A stretch of 64,000 nucleotides of DNA from Yponomeuta sedellus (GCA_934045075.1 OW203722.1:22972879-23036878), one strand, 5' to 3'; counted from the first letter of the stretch, positions 31,230 through 41,110 are shown. Numbers and translations: made by a program. The notes: generated by a model from the sequence alone, not told the origin.

Positions 31230-34200
31230 GATTGACGGAACGTGGTGTTTGTGCGGCGAACACTGTTTTAAAGTCACTACCACATTTCATTTTATTTTAA
31301 TTAGTAAACGCTGCTTGAGTTGTGTTCAAGGTGTATTGAGTGATACCTTGCTACGTGAGCTACCAGTAACACCCAGTTTACTCCAACGGATTGTTATAGT
31401 TCGTGAGTTATTCTTGTAAATAAACAGTGTTGACCCGCAATAACAAACAGTAACGGTTTGGGGTTGGAAAGAGAAGGCGATACAAACCGTCAAAACTCGT
31501 TGACAATGTCATAATACGACCAATCATAGGCAGAGGCGCGCTGTCACTGGCCTGTCATCGAGTTGTTTTGGCAGTTGCGTTTCTTTCGACGCAGTACCAC
31601 GGTTGAATGTCCAAGAGATTGAAGCTTTTGCGGAGTTTTGTGGCTAATCTTTTACTGTGAACCGTCGCCTTTGGGAGACGGTTGGCGCGGCTTGTGTACT
31701 TTATTGAGCCCTGTGCTGCGGTGGAAGTTTGCTGGTTGGCTTGACTTGGTTTATTTATTTTTTATTTTTGTGTGTAATTGTTGCTTAAATGCAGTTGTGC
31801 TTTTACGCATTTTGACCAGGCTCTGTGCTTTTTATTAAAAAATAGCTTATGCATTTTTACAATTTAAATTTAGGCATTCTGTCTTTTTAAATAATAACTG
31901 TTTTTTTGTTTTTACGGAATTTTTAATGATTTTATTAATATCAACCATTTGATGTGAACTTTTATTTATTTGACACGATTTGTTTTATTTATATATAATG
32001 CATTGCTTTTCGGCTACATTTTGTATCCAGATTGTTCTAGTTTTAAGTGCTTGATGGCATCTTTGTCTTGTTGTCCTCATTGTCCCGGTTCCTCAAGGCA
32101 ATTCGTCGTTCCCCGAGGCTTGAATGTGCATATAAGTCGGGTGCATAGAGGTCTGCTTGCGCATCAGTCGCAGGCAACTCCTGACGATGTTGGAGCACAT
32201 TCCACTCTTAGTCGCTTACCAATTTTGAGGGAAAACGTTCGTGTTCTAAAACATGTTCCAAAAGGTGCAAGAAGTCTGGCTGCGGGGAAATTGTCTCAGT
32301 TAATCGACAACTGTGTTCGGGATAACTCCACTGAGGACTGGTTTGCCCTTTTATCTTTTTCATACACATGTTTAAGGGTTCCTTCTTCCGACAATCGGAG
32401 CCAGTCACTTACGTCTAAAGTGAAGGAAAACATAAGCAATGCCTTCTCTCAAGACTCCCTGGGCATTGTCGCTTCAGATTCGCCGACTTGTAGAGAGGCG
32501 TTCAGTCGTCGCTCTTTTTATAGAGCCGTGGAATCGAAAGTTTACGATGGCGACTTAGGCGGTGCGGTTCGGATTTTATTGTCCGACTGCTGTGTGGCTG
32601 ATGTCAGTGACGAGACGTTACAAGCCTTACGTCAAAAACACCCTTCTCCGGGTCGGCCTTTGAATTTCTCTCCAGAGCCCGTTTCCTCAGACGAGTTCCT
32701 TTCTGTGGAAGTGTCAGACGTTTCTGAAGCTATCGCGTCTTTTTACAATGGCTCTGCAGCGGGGTTGGATGGGCTGCGCCCAGAACATCTTAAAGAGTTG
32801 ACGTCGGCAGCGGCGGGTGATAATGGAGTAAAACTCTTAGCTTCAATATGCAGCTTAGCTAATTTTATGCTAAAAGGTATGGTCAACAGAGAGGTTTGCC
32901 CATTTGTGTATGGAGCTTCCTTGTGTGCCCTTAAAAAAAAGGATGGTGGAATTCGGCCTATTGCCATAGGCAGTGTGATTAGGCGCTTAGTAGCAAAACT
33001 GGGATGCCGCGCTGTCAAGGGGGAGATGGCATCATTTTTGCAGCCGCGTCAATTGGGTTTTGGTGTGCCTTTGGGCTGCGAGGCAGCTATCCATGCCACT
33101 AGGGCGTTTGCCTTCTCCAAAGCTGATGCGGCGGATATCATTGTGAAGGTGGACCTTCACAACGCATTCAATTCTCTTGAGCGGGACTCCATGTTGTCGG
33201 TGATAAAAGAGAAAGTCCCTGCGTTGTACCCGTTTCTCCATCAATGTTATTCTAAACCTAGTAATTTGTTTTTTGGCGATGCATTGGTGGAGTCTCAGGT
33301 GGGGGCACAGCAGGGTGATCCATTGGGCCCTTTGTTATTTAGTCTGGCAATTCAGAGTGTAATATCTACCATGCAATCATCACTGAACGTTTGGTATTTG
33401 GATGACGGCACCATCGGAGGCGACCCGGATATCGTGGTTCGGGACTTGAAGGCACTTGTCGAGGGCTTGTCGGGTTTGGGTCTTCAGGTAAACTCTCAGA
33501 AATGCGAACTTTTTCCCTGTTCTGGTCAGATATCACAAGAGGTCTTATCGGAAGTTCATTCTGTGGTCCCAGGCTTACGCATTCAGGATAAGGCCAAATT
33601 TACTCTTTTGGGAGCACCTATCTTCCCTGAGGGCATACCGGGTGCACTGTCTGTGAGGTCAAGGGCTCTTTTGGCATCTAAGGAGCACTTAAGACGGCTC
33701 CCTGCTCACGTGGCTTTAACCATCCTAAGGAGTTGCTTGTCTATTCCTAGGCTCACATACTCGCTGCGTACTGCTCCGGTATGGCTTTGTAGAGAGGAAA
33801 GTGCTGAGTATGATACCGTGTTGAAGGACGTATTGGAGTCGATTCTTAATGTAGGTATGACTCCAACCCAGTGGCGCCAGGCGGCTTTGCCTATCAGGCA
33901 CGGTGGGCTAGGCATTCGTCGGTTGCAGGACACTGAGCTCCCGGCCTTCCTGTCTTTGTCGCATGGAGTGCTAGACCTTGTCACTCTTATTTTGAGTTTT
34001 CATGGTGACGGTTTTTGCATTCCCTTCGCGGAGGAGGCCTTAGGGTTATGGCGAGTTCAGTGTCCTGGTAGTGATCCGCCTGATCACCCAAAACTCCAGC
34101 GCAATTGGGACGAGATTGCGTGCAGACTCGCGCTTGATGAGTTGTTGGCCGGATGTTCGGGGGTGGAGCTGGCACGTTTGCGCGCTGTATCTCAGCCTGA

Positions 34201-35061
34201 ATCTGGTCTTTGGCTCCACGCCTTGCCTTCTCCACCTCTAGGAACGTTTTTGGACAACGATTCATTGCGTGTGGCTGTTGCATTGCGCCTTGGATGTGAC
34301 ATTTGCCAGCCGCATTATTGTGTGTGTGGCGCAGTTGTAGACTCTAGGGGTCGCCATGGTCTGCATTGTGTGCGTAGTGCGGGCAGATTTTCTAGGCATT
34401 TCTCTATAAACGAAATTGTTAGGCGGGCTCTCGTAACAGCAAATATTCCTTGCGTTCTGGAGCCTCCAGGTCTTTGTCGTTCGGATGGAAAACGTCCGGA
34501 TGGCTTGACAATGATACCGTGGGAGAAGGGGCGCTCCTTGCTTTGGGACGCTACGTGTGTCTGCACTTTTGCCCCTTCTCACTTAGCGTCTACCGCGTCG
34601 ACTCCGGGCGCGGCGGCAGAAGAGGCTGCTAGGTTGAAGGTCCAAAAGTATTCTGCGCTTTTGGGCCAGTACATTTTTGTGCCTCTAGCGATAGAGACAA
34701 CTGGAGTCTGGGGAGTGCAGGGGAAGGCGTTTGTGAGGGAAATAGGACGTCGCTTGAGGGATCGTGGCTATGACTGCCGCTCTGGGGCATATCTTATGCA
34801 AAGAATTTCCCTTGCAGTGCAGCGAGGTAACGCCGCCAGCGTAGTGGGCACCTTTGGGTCAGATGTGTCCCGGGGCGGCTTATTCTCTTAGTGTTTTTTT
34901 TTGTTTTTCTTTGAATGTTTTGTTTAAATTTTCTATTTTTAGTTCTGACGAAACTTTTTGTGAAATAATCTTATTTTAATATGTTGAAATTTGTGATTTT
35001 TTTTATTGTTATAATTGTTATTTCTTAATTTTCTTAGTTGAGTGTAATTTGAATATAATTT
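31230..35061 (+). mobile_element. R2-like non-LTR retrotransposon, complete
   Basis: About 3.83 kb bounded by CTCTT at 31225-31229 and 35062-35066. The uninterrupted target exists at 18440-18556, where ACATGTACTCTTAGGTTA is continuous; here ACTCTT and AGGTTA are separated by the element. It has an 824-bp 5' UTR, one intact ORF (32054-34891) and a T-rich 170-bp 3' UTR without an obvious poly(A) or microsatellite tail. The absence of stops suggests recent insertion or an active family. The target is not rDNA. Clade within the endonuclease-bearing R2/R4/NeSL/CRE/Hero group is unresolved. Confidence 0.85.
32054..34891 (+). CDS. R2-like ORF: zinc finger, RT, restriction-like endonuclease
   Basis: Polyprotein for target-primed reverse transcription: nick the target, then copy the element RNA there. 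32054 is the first in-frame ATG (context CTTGATGG); the open frame upstream to 31970 has no ATG. The protein has 945 residues, near the usual 1,000-1,200 of single-ORF R2-type elements. N-terminus: C2H2 finger C7, C10, H26, H31, for target binding. RT: AAGLDGLRPEHLK about 234-246; KKDGGIRPIAIGS 295-307; motif A VKVDLHNAFNS 364-374 (D367); motif B QQGDPLGPLLFSL 419-431; motif C YLDD 448-451 (YADD is commoner); GLQVNSQKCELF 476-487. C-terminus: C756, C758, H768, C772 knuckle, then KRPDG 813-817 and WD 831-832, the PD..D signature of the restriction-like endonuclease. No stops or frameshifts. All named catalytic positions are present. Activity is inferred, not shown. Confidence 0.92.
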   Translation: MASLSCCPHCPGSSRQFVVPRGLNVHISRVHRGLLAHQSQATPDDVGAHSTLSRLPILRENVRVLKHVPKGARSLAAGKLSQLIDNCVRDNSTEDWFALLSFSYTCLRVPSSDNRSQSLTSKVKENISNAFSQDSLGIVASDSPTCREAFSRRSFYRAVESKVYDGDLGGAVRILLSDCCVADVSDETLQALRQKHPSPGRPLNFSPEPVSSDEFLSVEVSDVSEAIASFYNGSAAGLDGLRPEHLKELTSAAAGDNGVKLLASICSLANFMLKGMVNREVCPFVYGASLCALKKKDGGIRPIAIGSVIRRLVAKLGCRAVKGEMASFLQPRQLGFGVPLGCEAAIHATRAFAFSKADAADIIVKVDLHNAFNSLERDSMLSVIKEKVPALYPFLHQCYSKPSNLFFGDALVESQVGAQQGDPLGPLLFSLAIQSVISTMQSSLNVWYLDDGTIGGDPDIVVRDLKALVEGLSGLGLQVNSQKCELFPCSGQISQEVLSEVHSVVPGLRIQDKAKFTLLGAPIFPEGIPGALSVRSRALLASKEHLRRLPAHVALTILRSCLSIPRLTYSLRTAPVWLCREESAEYDTVLKDVLESILNVGMTPTQWRQAALPIRHGGLGIRRLQDTELPAFLSLSHGVLDLVTLILSFHGDGFCIPFAEEALGLWRVQCPGSDPPDHPKLQRNWDEIACRLALDELLAGCSGVELARLRAVSQPESGLWLHALPSPPLGTFLDNDSLRVAVALRLGCDICQPHYCVCGAVVDSRGRHGLHCVRSAGRFSRHFSINEIVRRALVTANIPCVLEPPGLCRSDGKRPDGLTMIPWEKGRSLLWDATCVCTFAPSHLASTASTPGAAAEEAARLKVQKYSALLGQYIFVPLAIETTGVWGVQGKAFVREIGRRLRDRGYDCRSGAYLMQRISLAVQRGNAASVVGTFGSDVSRGGLFS

Positions 35062-35066
35062 CTCTT

Positions 35067-35136
35067 AGGTTAAAAAATATCTGTGTAATTTTCATTTTTA
35101 TGTGCAAAAAGTCTTCTCTACCTATCTATCTATCTA
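35067..35136 (+). repeat. Right half of the split LINE tail
   Basis: AGGTTAAAAAATATCTGTGT, TTTTATGTGCAAAAAG and (TATC)n match 2975-3057 and continue the sequence cut at 31229. Confidence 0.75.
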
Positions 35137-35313
35137 CAGTCTGTTCGCTTTTGGAATATACCTCGGGCTTTAGAGTATACTTCGGTTTTCCGAAGCACAC
35201 GCGTGTTATACTACCTCTTGCTCTCTATCGAACTTTTATGATATTTCTATTACACGAATATACCCGATTTTAACCGATAGTAGCCGAGGTATATTCTAAA
35301 AGCTAACAGACTT
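35137..35313. mobile_element. MITE-M1, shortened copy
   Basis: CAGTCTGTTCGCTTTTGGAA ... TTCTAAAAGCTAACAGAC. The left end abuts TA (35135-35136) at the end of the LINE TATC tail. Confidence 0.75.
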
Positions 35314-35792
35314 TATCCATCTAAACATTTTTTTTTCGATAGCATTATACTCGTAAATGTTAGATCTTGCAAGCGAAACTGCATGTCCGACGTAAAATCA
35401 GCCTTAAAGTTACGGTTAAGTATCCGCAAGAGTACATCCAGCCCCTTACCGGTTCCCAAGTATCCCAAGTAGAACCCTTCCATCTGCGACCTGCGTCATA
35501 GTAAAAGCATCGGAAATGCAAACGAATATAAAAGAAAATATTTCGTGCAAGTCGAAATATGCCTTATGCATTTCGTGGTGTTAGGTTTCTGAACGGAATC
35601 CCCTTTTGAATACGAGATTGTCCGTGGGTTATTGAATCTCTTTATAAGAAAATATGCTCGAAGGTGCGACGATATCATATACGATATTAAAGAAAACTTT
35701 CGTACACGATTTTCGAGATTGAAGTGGAAATAGGCCGGACACCTTTGCCTTGATTATATAACTATTAAGTATAGATAAATCTGTATCTATAT
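35314..35792. other. No recognised feature
   Basis: No repeat match or plausible coding frame. Confidence 0.35.
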
Positions 35793-36160
35793 CGATATTA
35801 ACCCTTGTATAACCCCACTGTTGGGGCACGGGTCTCTTTCTGCATCGCAGGAAGGTAAGGCCATATACTCCACCACGGGGGCCGAGTCCGGATTGGTGGA
35901 GGATTGTAAGGCAGTGGCGGGCCTTACTGTCAGAAGTTAACAAAACCGCCCATAAGGCCTCTGACATGGCTTAACGACTGTCATTACATGACAGCCGGCA
36001 CCAACGGCTTAACGTGCCTTGCAAAGCACGGAAGCGCTCGGAAAAATGCCACCGGCGGTAGTCACGGGACGGTCACCCATCCTGCACCTGACCGCGCCTG
36101 TTGGTTCTTAACTCAAGTGATTGATTCCGATCACTCGGTTCCACTAGGCCACGAGCGCTT
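35793..36160 (-). repeat. 5S-SINE type I, full length
   Basis: The minus strand carries the complete head, GCCTAGTGGAACCGAGTGAT, with GATGGGTGACCGTCCCGTGA, through to the tail. TGTATC occurs near both edges and may be the target duplication. Confidence 0.85.
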
Positions 36161-36185
36161 TTGTATCCAAAAACGAAACTATCTA

Positions 36186-36530
36186 TTGGCTGCCTCGTTG
36201 GTCTATACATTAAGGCGCTTAGCTACGAAGATAGAGGTCGAGGGTTCGTTAGTCGGACGTTATATTTATATGTCATGTGAAACACTTTGATTGCGCGATG
36301 CAGGAATGAGGAACTTTGAAGTGCGTGCGCAAAGTTGACATGTCCTCGCCACATGTTCTTATAAACAATAGTTTAAAAAATCCTTCGATTCCCACTGGGG
36401 GCCGCAGTACATTTGTATAAGTGGCCTCAGTCTGGCTGTATTTTCATGTTTGTGTCTTTGCCTGGTTATCATAGCCAATGATTTCCTAGTTTGGGACCAG
36501 GTCAAGTGGTTGTTGTGTAGAAGTTTTTAT
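36186..36530 (+). repeat. tRNA-like SINE (CCTCGTTGGTCTA head)
   Basis: A-box-like CCTCGTTGGTCTATACAT and B-box-like GAGGGTTCGTTAGTC (about 36241-36255) begin a body ending with TTGCCTGGTTATCATAG. The 3' half recurs at 4976-5092. Confidence 0.55.
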
Positions 36531-36683
36531 TATTGTTATTATTCTTCTTAGAATTATGTGTCCCAATTTCACTGTCATGTCTCAGATATCCACTGAAGTG
36601 CGGTTACCACTATGTGTCATACATAATTACTCCTCATATCTATGCGGCATGGCTAAGTATACATTCCGCTTTCGCACACAGAT

Positions 36684-37047
36684 GTCCGCGCGTAGTCCCG
36701 GCTGTCTGAGTGATCTTAAACAATCACGAAGTTTAAGCAACATTGGGCGCATTTAGTACACGGGTAAACCGTCTATGAATTACGCTAGTGGCATTTTTCC
36801 GAACGATTCCGTGCTTCGCAAGGCACGTTAAGCAGTTGGTGCCGGCTGTCGTCGATGGATGGCAGTCGTTAAGCCAAGTCAAATGCCTTAGTGCGCCTTG
36901 AGAAACTTCTGACAGTAACACCACTAGTCTTGCAAGCCTCCACCAATCCAGACTTGGCCCCCGTAGTGGAGTATGGCCTGTTACTTCCTCAGGTAAGAGG
37001 CCTGTGCCCCTCGTCAGGGTCATAATGGGTCAATGATGATGATGACA
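36684..37047 (+). repeat. 5S-SINE type II with GAT tail
   Basis: Head: GTAGTCCCGGCTGTCTGAG, ATCACGAAGTTTAAGCAACA, TGGGCGCATTTAGTAC, reproducing the 5S rRNA box A region. Ends GGGTCAATGATGATGATGAC, the GAT-repeat tail of RTE elements. Confidence 0.85.
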
Positions 37048-37215
37048 CAGATCTAAACGTTATTAAATTTAAAAAGTTAAAGTCCCCCACGATTTAAATT
37101 TTCTTTAATTTGTAAGGCAGTTCAGGTTACAATTTAACCTTGAACAGAGATTTTTTTTATCTTCCATGTACCTGGTTAACATAACTATATGAATGCATAA
37201 AATAGTATTAGTACT

Positions 37216-37430
37216 TTAAAAACCTATTTAGAGGCTAAAAATTTCACCCATGCCGGGATTCGAACCCGCAACCTCTGGCTATCCGTGCCAGCGCTCTACC
37301 AATTGAGCCAATGGGCGACTCACGGCATCAGTGAAATTTCGAACCTCTTTACACTATTCTCTGTATTACGTACAGTTTTTAAATTTGTTCCTTAGCACGG
37401 GTTAGTGCATTAAAAATAAAAATAGTATAA
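37216..37430 (+). repeat. T-SINE, inverted head plus sense tail, 10-bp duplication
   Basis: Left part inverted (TTAAAAACCTATTTAGAGGC, tRNA-like module); right part the sense 3' end (CCTTAGCACGGGTTAGTGCA, A-rich tail). Flanked by TATTAGTACT at 37206-37215 and 37431-37440. Confidence 0.9.
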
Positions 37431-37440
37431 TATTAGTACT

Positions 37441-37672
37441 ACATAGTTGTGCCTTTCGAGGTCGAGACTCTGGGGCCATGGGGTCCGGAGCGCAACTCCT
37501 CTTTAAGGAGATCTCGTCGCGCCTGGTTTACGCTTCAGGAGACCCTAGTGCTTACTTTGGCTAAAGGTTTAGCCTTGCCATCCAGCGAGGCAATGCCGCC
37601 AGCCTTCTTGGTACTCTTCCGCCTGACGCGATCTGGGTCAAATCTTTTATTAAATTAGAAAATAGATTTTAG
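37441..37672 (+). pseudogene. Relic of an R2-like element 3' end
   Basis: Frame pieces align to the C-terminus of the intact ORF: VPFEVETLGPWGP to VPLAIETTGVWGV, and QRGNAASLLGTL to QRGNAASVVGTF, with a frameshift between them. It is a diverged, 5'-truncated member of the same or a sister family, 2.5 kb downstream of the intact one. Confidence 0.75.
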
Positions 37673-37842
37673 GTTTAGTTTCGTTTCCATATTTATAAGT
37701 AGGTAAGTATTTTTAATTAATTACATAGTACCATAAATTATTCACTATTACCTCTAGCGTGCTCATTTCAGGATGCTGTTTGCATAACAACTTTTGTCGT
37801 TTAGGTCGGGACTAAAGGATTAGTTTCCATTACATACAGATG

Positions 37843-37977
37843 ACGATCTGCGAAAAACTGCTGGCAGATGCTGGATGCAGCAAGCTGAAGACAGGGCGCT
37901 ATGGCGCTCATTAGGGGAGGGCTATGTGCAGCAGTGGACTATATAATATATATAGCCTGAAGAATAAGAAGAAGAAG
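37843..37977 (+). pseudogene. RTE LINE 3' fragment with 11-bp duplication
   Basis: Encodes the last RTE ORF2 residues (LADAGCSKLKTGRYGAH-frame words) and ends TATAGCCTGAAGAATAAGAA. Flanked by ACATACAGATG at 37832-37842 and 37978-37988. Confidence 0.85.
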
Positions 37978-38164
37978 ACATACAGATGCTGTGCTGTAAT
38001 TGTTATAAAAGTAATTTGCTATCAAGATTCGAGTGTCTTATCTGTTTTCATAGTTATATATTAAACGACTATTGTTCTATTATGATACGACAAAAAAAGT
38101 AAGGAAAATATCCGATCGTTGTGCAGTAACTTCTAAGCAGACAGGATCAATTTTAGAACAATGG

Positions 38165-38562
38165 TTTTGGCATGGGTGAAATTTTTAGCCTCTAAATAGG
38201 TTTTTAAAATTGTCCTTAGCACGGGTTAGTGCATTAAAAATAAAAAACGTATAATCATGTGGGTACAGCGATATCATTCCGATGTAAAAACCTAACTGCA
38301 AAATAGGTAGTCGGGGCTGTAAGTGATGCAATCTACTTCAGCCAGATGTCGCTGCCTGTACGTAATACAGAGAATAGTGTAAAGAGGTTCGAAATTTCAC
38401 TGATGCCGGTGAGTCACCCATTAGCTCAGTTGGATAGAGCGCTGGCACGGTTAGCCAGAGGTCGCGGGTTCGAATCCCGGCATGGGTGGAATTTTTAGCC
38501 TCTAAATAGGTTTTTAAAATTGTCCTTAGCACGGGTTAGTGCATTTAAAATAAAAATATTAT
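38165..38562 (+). repeat. T-SINE with repeated 3' end (head-to-tail dimer)
   Basis: A 3' unit (GGCATGGGTGAAATTTTTAG to the A-rich tail, 38170-38250) is followed by a complete sense copy whose tRNA-like module is at 38415-38487: TAGCTCAGTTGG, GGGTTCGAATCCCGG. The module can form a cloverleaf: GCCCAT/ATGGGT acceptor, GCTC/GAGC D stem, and in most copies CTGGC/GCCAG anticodon stem with loop ACGGATA. C at the position before the anticodon argues against a functional tRNA. Confidence 0.85.
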
Positions 38563-38590
38563 AATTGTTTTATGCTGATTTAACCTAGTA

Positions 38591-38740
38591 TAGTCTGTTA
38601 GCTTTTAGAATATACCTCGTCTACGTATGCCTCGGATAGAATCGGATATATTCGTGTAATAGAAATATCGGAACTAATATTACACTTAACTTTGCATAAC
38701 TTTTCAAAATAGTGAAGCAAAGTTTTATACAGAAGAGAAG
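38591..38740. mobile_element. MITE-M1, right end lost
   Basis: TAGTCTGTTAGCTTTTAGAA starts a copy that stops where an A-SINE begins at 38741. The matching right terminus is absent. Confidence 0.7.
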
Positions 38741-39093
38741 AGAGCCCCAGGTTCGATCCCGAGTGCAGGCATGTACCAATGACTTTGTTTAATTTCAAAG
38801 TTACGTACATTTGAGAATTTGTCGACGCAATACCACACGCTAACCGTGAAGGAAAACATCGTGAGGAAACCCGCGGCTTGGTTGGCTCCGCGCGTATTGA
38901 CTAGTCTTTCCTGTGGGCTAGGCCAACTAAGCTGTCAGGATGGTATAGGTGCTGGGCAAGCCTACACCATCTATAAAACCATGTTCCAGGCACTACAGCG
39001 TCGGAGTGGTCCCTTCACCGATCTAGTGTGAGTAAAGATACCACTGGACGCTGCATAAATCATCTCATTAAGTAGATGCAAAAGGCCAATATT
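38741..39093 (+). repeat. A-SINE, head truncated
   Basis: Starts within the tRNA-like B box (CCCCAGGTTCGATCCCGAG) and runs through the whole body to AAAAGGCCAATATTTTTTTT. Confidence 0.85.
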
Positions 39094-39576
39094 TTTTTTT
39101 ATATACATCAAGCAAAAACATCACCCTCCTTCTAGACTCCGTCGCAGAAGCCAGCCGCGAACAAATACACAAAAGTTGTAATAAAACCTTGTTAACGAAT
39201 CTCCAGCCACTACGGCAACTGACGTATTATAATTACTTTCTAAAGCCCATCAATAAAGAAGCAACGATATTCTGATCGAGGCGGGAAAATATTCCTCCTC
39301 ACGGGGCGTACAAAGCCGCTCTTTTATTTTCCACCAGGAAGGCTTTTAATGAAGCCTTCCTGGGACAAGAGTTTTAATCTGTGCAGCTTTTTGCCTCTGA
39401 AATACGTTATACGATGTTTCGCTGCGATCCTGGGGTATAATCACCTAAGCATTTACTTTTGCAGCTGATGTTTTATTTGAAGAACTATTTTAGCTCGGTT
39501 TTCAATAGATTATTTGGAGAAAAAGCCAACAAAGAAACTCCGAATTTATTCTTTTCAAAACAGATTTTTAACTTAC
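39094..39576. other. Low-repeat DNA with a perfect hairpin
   Basis: CCAGGAAGGCTT (39334-39345), loop TTAATG, AAGCCTTCCTGG (39352-39363): a perfect 12-bp hairpin. The block from 39120 is GC-richer than neighbours and has no copy elsewhere in the window. Confidence 0.4.
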
Positions 39577-39755
39577 ACCATTTTTATTTTTAATGCACTA
39601 ACCCGTGCTAAGGAACAAATTTAAAAACCTATTTAGAGGCTAAAAATTTCACCCATGCCGGGATTCGAACCCGCAACCTCTGGCTAACGGATAGCCAGAG
39701 GTTGCGGGTTCGAATCCCGGCATGGGTGAAATTTTTAGCCTCTAAATAGGTTTTT
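39577..39755 (-). repeat. T-SINE forming a perfect 64-bp-armed palindrome
   Basis: Arms 39623-39686 and 39692-39755 are exact inverse complements around ACGGA. Each arm holds the tRNA-like 3' half (B box GGTTCGAATCC) and the TTTTTAGCCTCTAAATAGG segment. The minus-sense A-rich tail is on the left. Perfect 15-bp duplication AGATTTTTAACTTAC at 39562-39576 and 39756-39770; the palindrome ends exactly at the duplication. Confidence 0.95.
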
Positions 39756-40056
39756 AGATTTTTAACTTACCTAAGTAACAAAGTTTCAACTTACAAGGTA
39801 TACTACGTTAGAGAAATTCGTCTACAATTTTTTTCATAAGCTAAATAAATAGGTTGTACATACACAGCGTCATTATACAATTCGAACTTCTGACCCCTAA
39901 ACCTTTGCCACACCTACGTTGGTCACTCTTAGTCCAATACAGTGTCCAGGGCCTAGATTCTGCTAATGCATTGTGTCACAATGACAACTGCATGAACATG
40001 GCGATTTAATTTCGTTGCTGCTTCATGAAATGAAATTTAATAAAATGAAAAGGTTT

Positions 40057-40460
40057 AATTCAAAGTAGCGCAGATACTGCGGCTTAATGAACGTTACAAG
40101 TCAAACGAGGTGTACATTTCAAAATCTACATCATTTTGGAGAAAAAATGGACGAAAAACTCCAAACTTAGGACGGGATAAATAGTCGCTTCTAAGAACGA
40201 GTCTTAGCGAAAGCACTTGCTTAAGAATCAATTTGTCTATAATAGACAGTTCTTTGGCACTCTAAGTCGCGAAACCCGGACTAATTTAACTTACTTAGCA
40301 TTGGCCTAAGAACATGCTTAGCTAAGCAAACGTATATTTTAGTAACGCATTCATACTTAGCTAAGTTAGCCTGAAGTAATGCTTATGGAAGCATGAGTAT
40401 GGACTTGGGCTAAGCAACGACTATTTATCTCGCCCTTAGTCGTTTCGAAGTCCAAGTCAA
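40057..40460 (+). repeat. Repeat K, interrupted copy
   Basis: 40057-40169 matches 17836-17948. The match resumes for a few words (GTCGTTTCGAAGTCC) after the MITE at 40170-40435. Confidence 0.6.
40170..40435. mobile_element. MITE-T (TTA-flanked, Harbinger-like)
   Basis: 266 bp with inverted ends GGACGGGATAAATAGTCG / CGACTATTTATCTCGCCC (two mismatches) and TTA duplications at 40167-40169 and 40436-40438. The interior repeats CTTAGCTAAG-type words. Non-coding. Repeat K at 17945 gives the empty site (AAACTTA). Confidence 0.85.
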
Positions 40461-41110
40461 AGTATATTTTTTACAAATGAAAAGAGTATACATATTTTTT
40501 ACAAATTTTACATGCTTTCAAGTCTACGTACGCACATACATCGTACCTTCTAGGCGTTAAAGCCATGAAAAATACCTTACGCGACCCGACCAGGTATCTA
40601 TCATGGTACTGTAATGCACTAACAGAATCGAGGCCCATGTACATTGCCGTACCGTGTATGGCTAACTTTCTGTTTCTCGCTTTTCATGTATGCTACTGTT
40701 TCGCTTATGCTTTCTTCGTGCTGAGACTTGGAATTAGATTCTATTGCTGCACTTTGTATACGTGTGTGTGTGTCTTATGTGAATAAATGATTTATCTAAT
40801 ATTTAAACTAGGTAAAAGCCTTTTTTTTAGAAGAAGAAAAAAACATTTACTATAGCCACAGTACACAGGCCACAATAACAAAACAAACTTAAAACACATT
40901 ACTAAATAACATTAAAAAAGAAAAGAACACTAAAGGTCACGGCATGTCACTGCCACTATAAACGGCAACTGACTCAGCGTATGCTGATGGGCAAGCCTTC
41001 AGCGCTGACTTTCAGTCAGTGCCAGGTGCTCCGCGAGCGTTACACACTGCGGTGTGGTGCAAGCATGGGAAATACCATACTGAATAGAATACTTATATTT
41101 ATTATTTAAT
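40461..41110. other. AT-rich DNA, nothing recognised
   Basis: A 73-codon frame at 40565-40786 starts with ATG but is hydrophobic, unrecognised and without context; not called. Confidence 0.35.

Noticed and set aside
31970..32053. 28-codon N-terminal extension of the R2-like ORF
   Set aside because: It begins with TTG and has no ATG; ATG 32054 directly precedes the zinc finger.
34262..34582. Minus-strand frames inside the R2-like ORF
   Set aside because: Shadows of the plus-strand coding sequence.
38415..38487. Cloverleaf-forming tRNA-like sequence as a real tRNA gene
   Set aside because: It is embedded in the dispersed T-SINE, has C before the anticodon and occurs in more than ten diverged copies.
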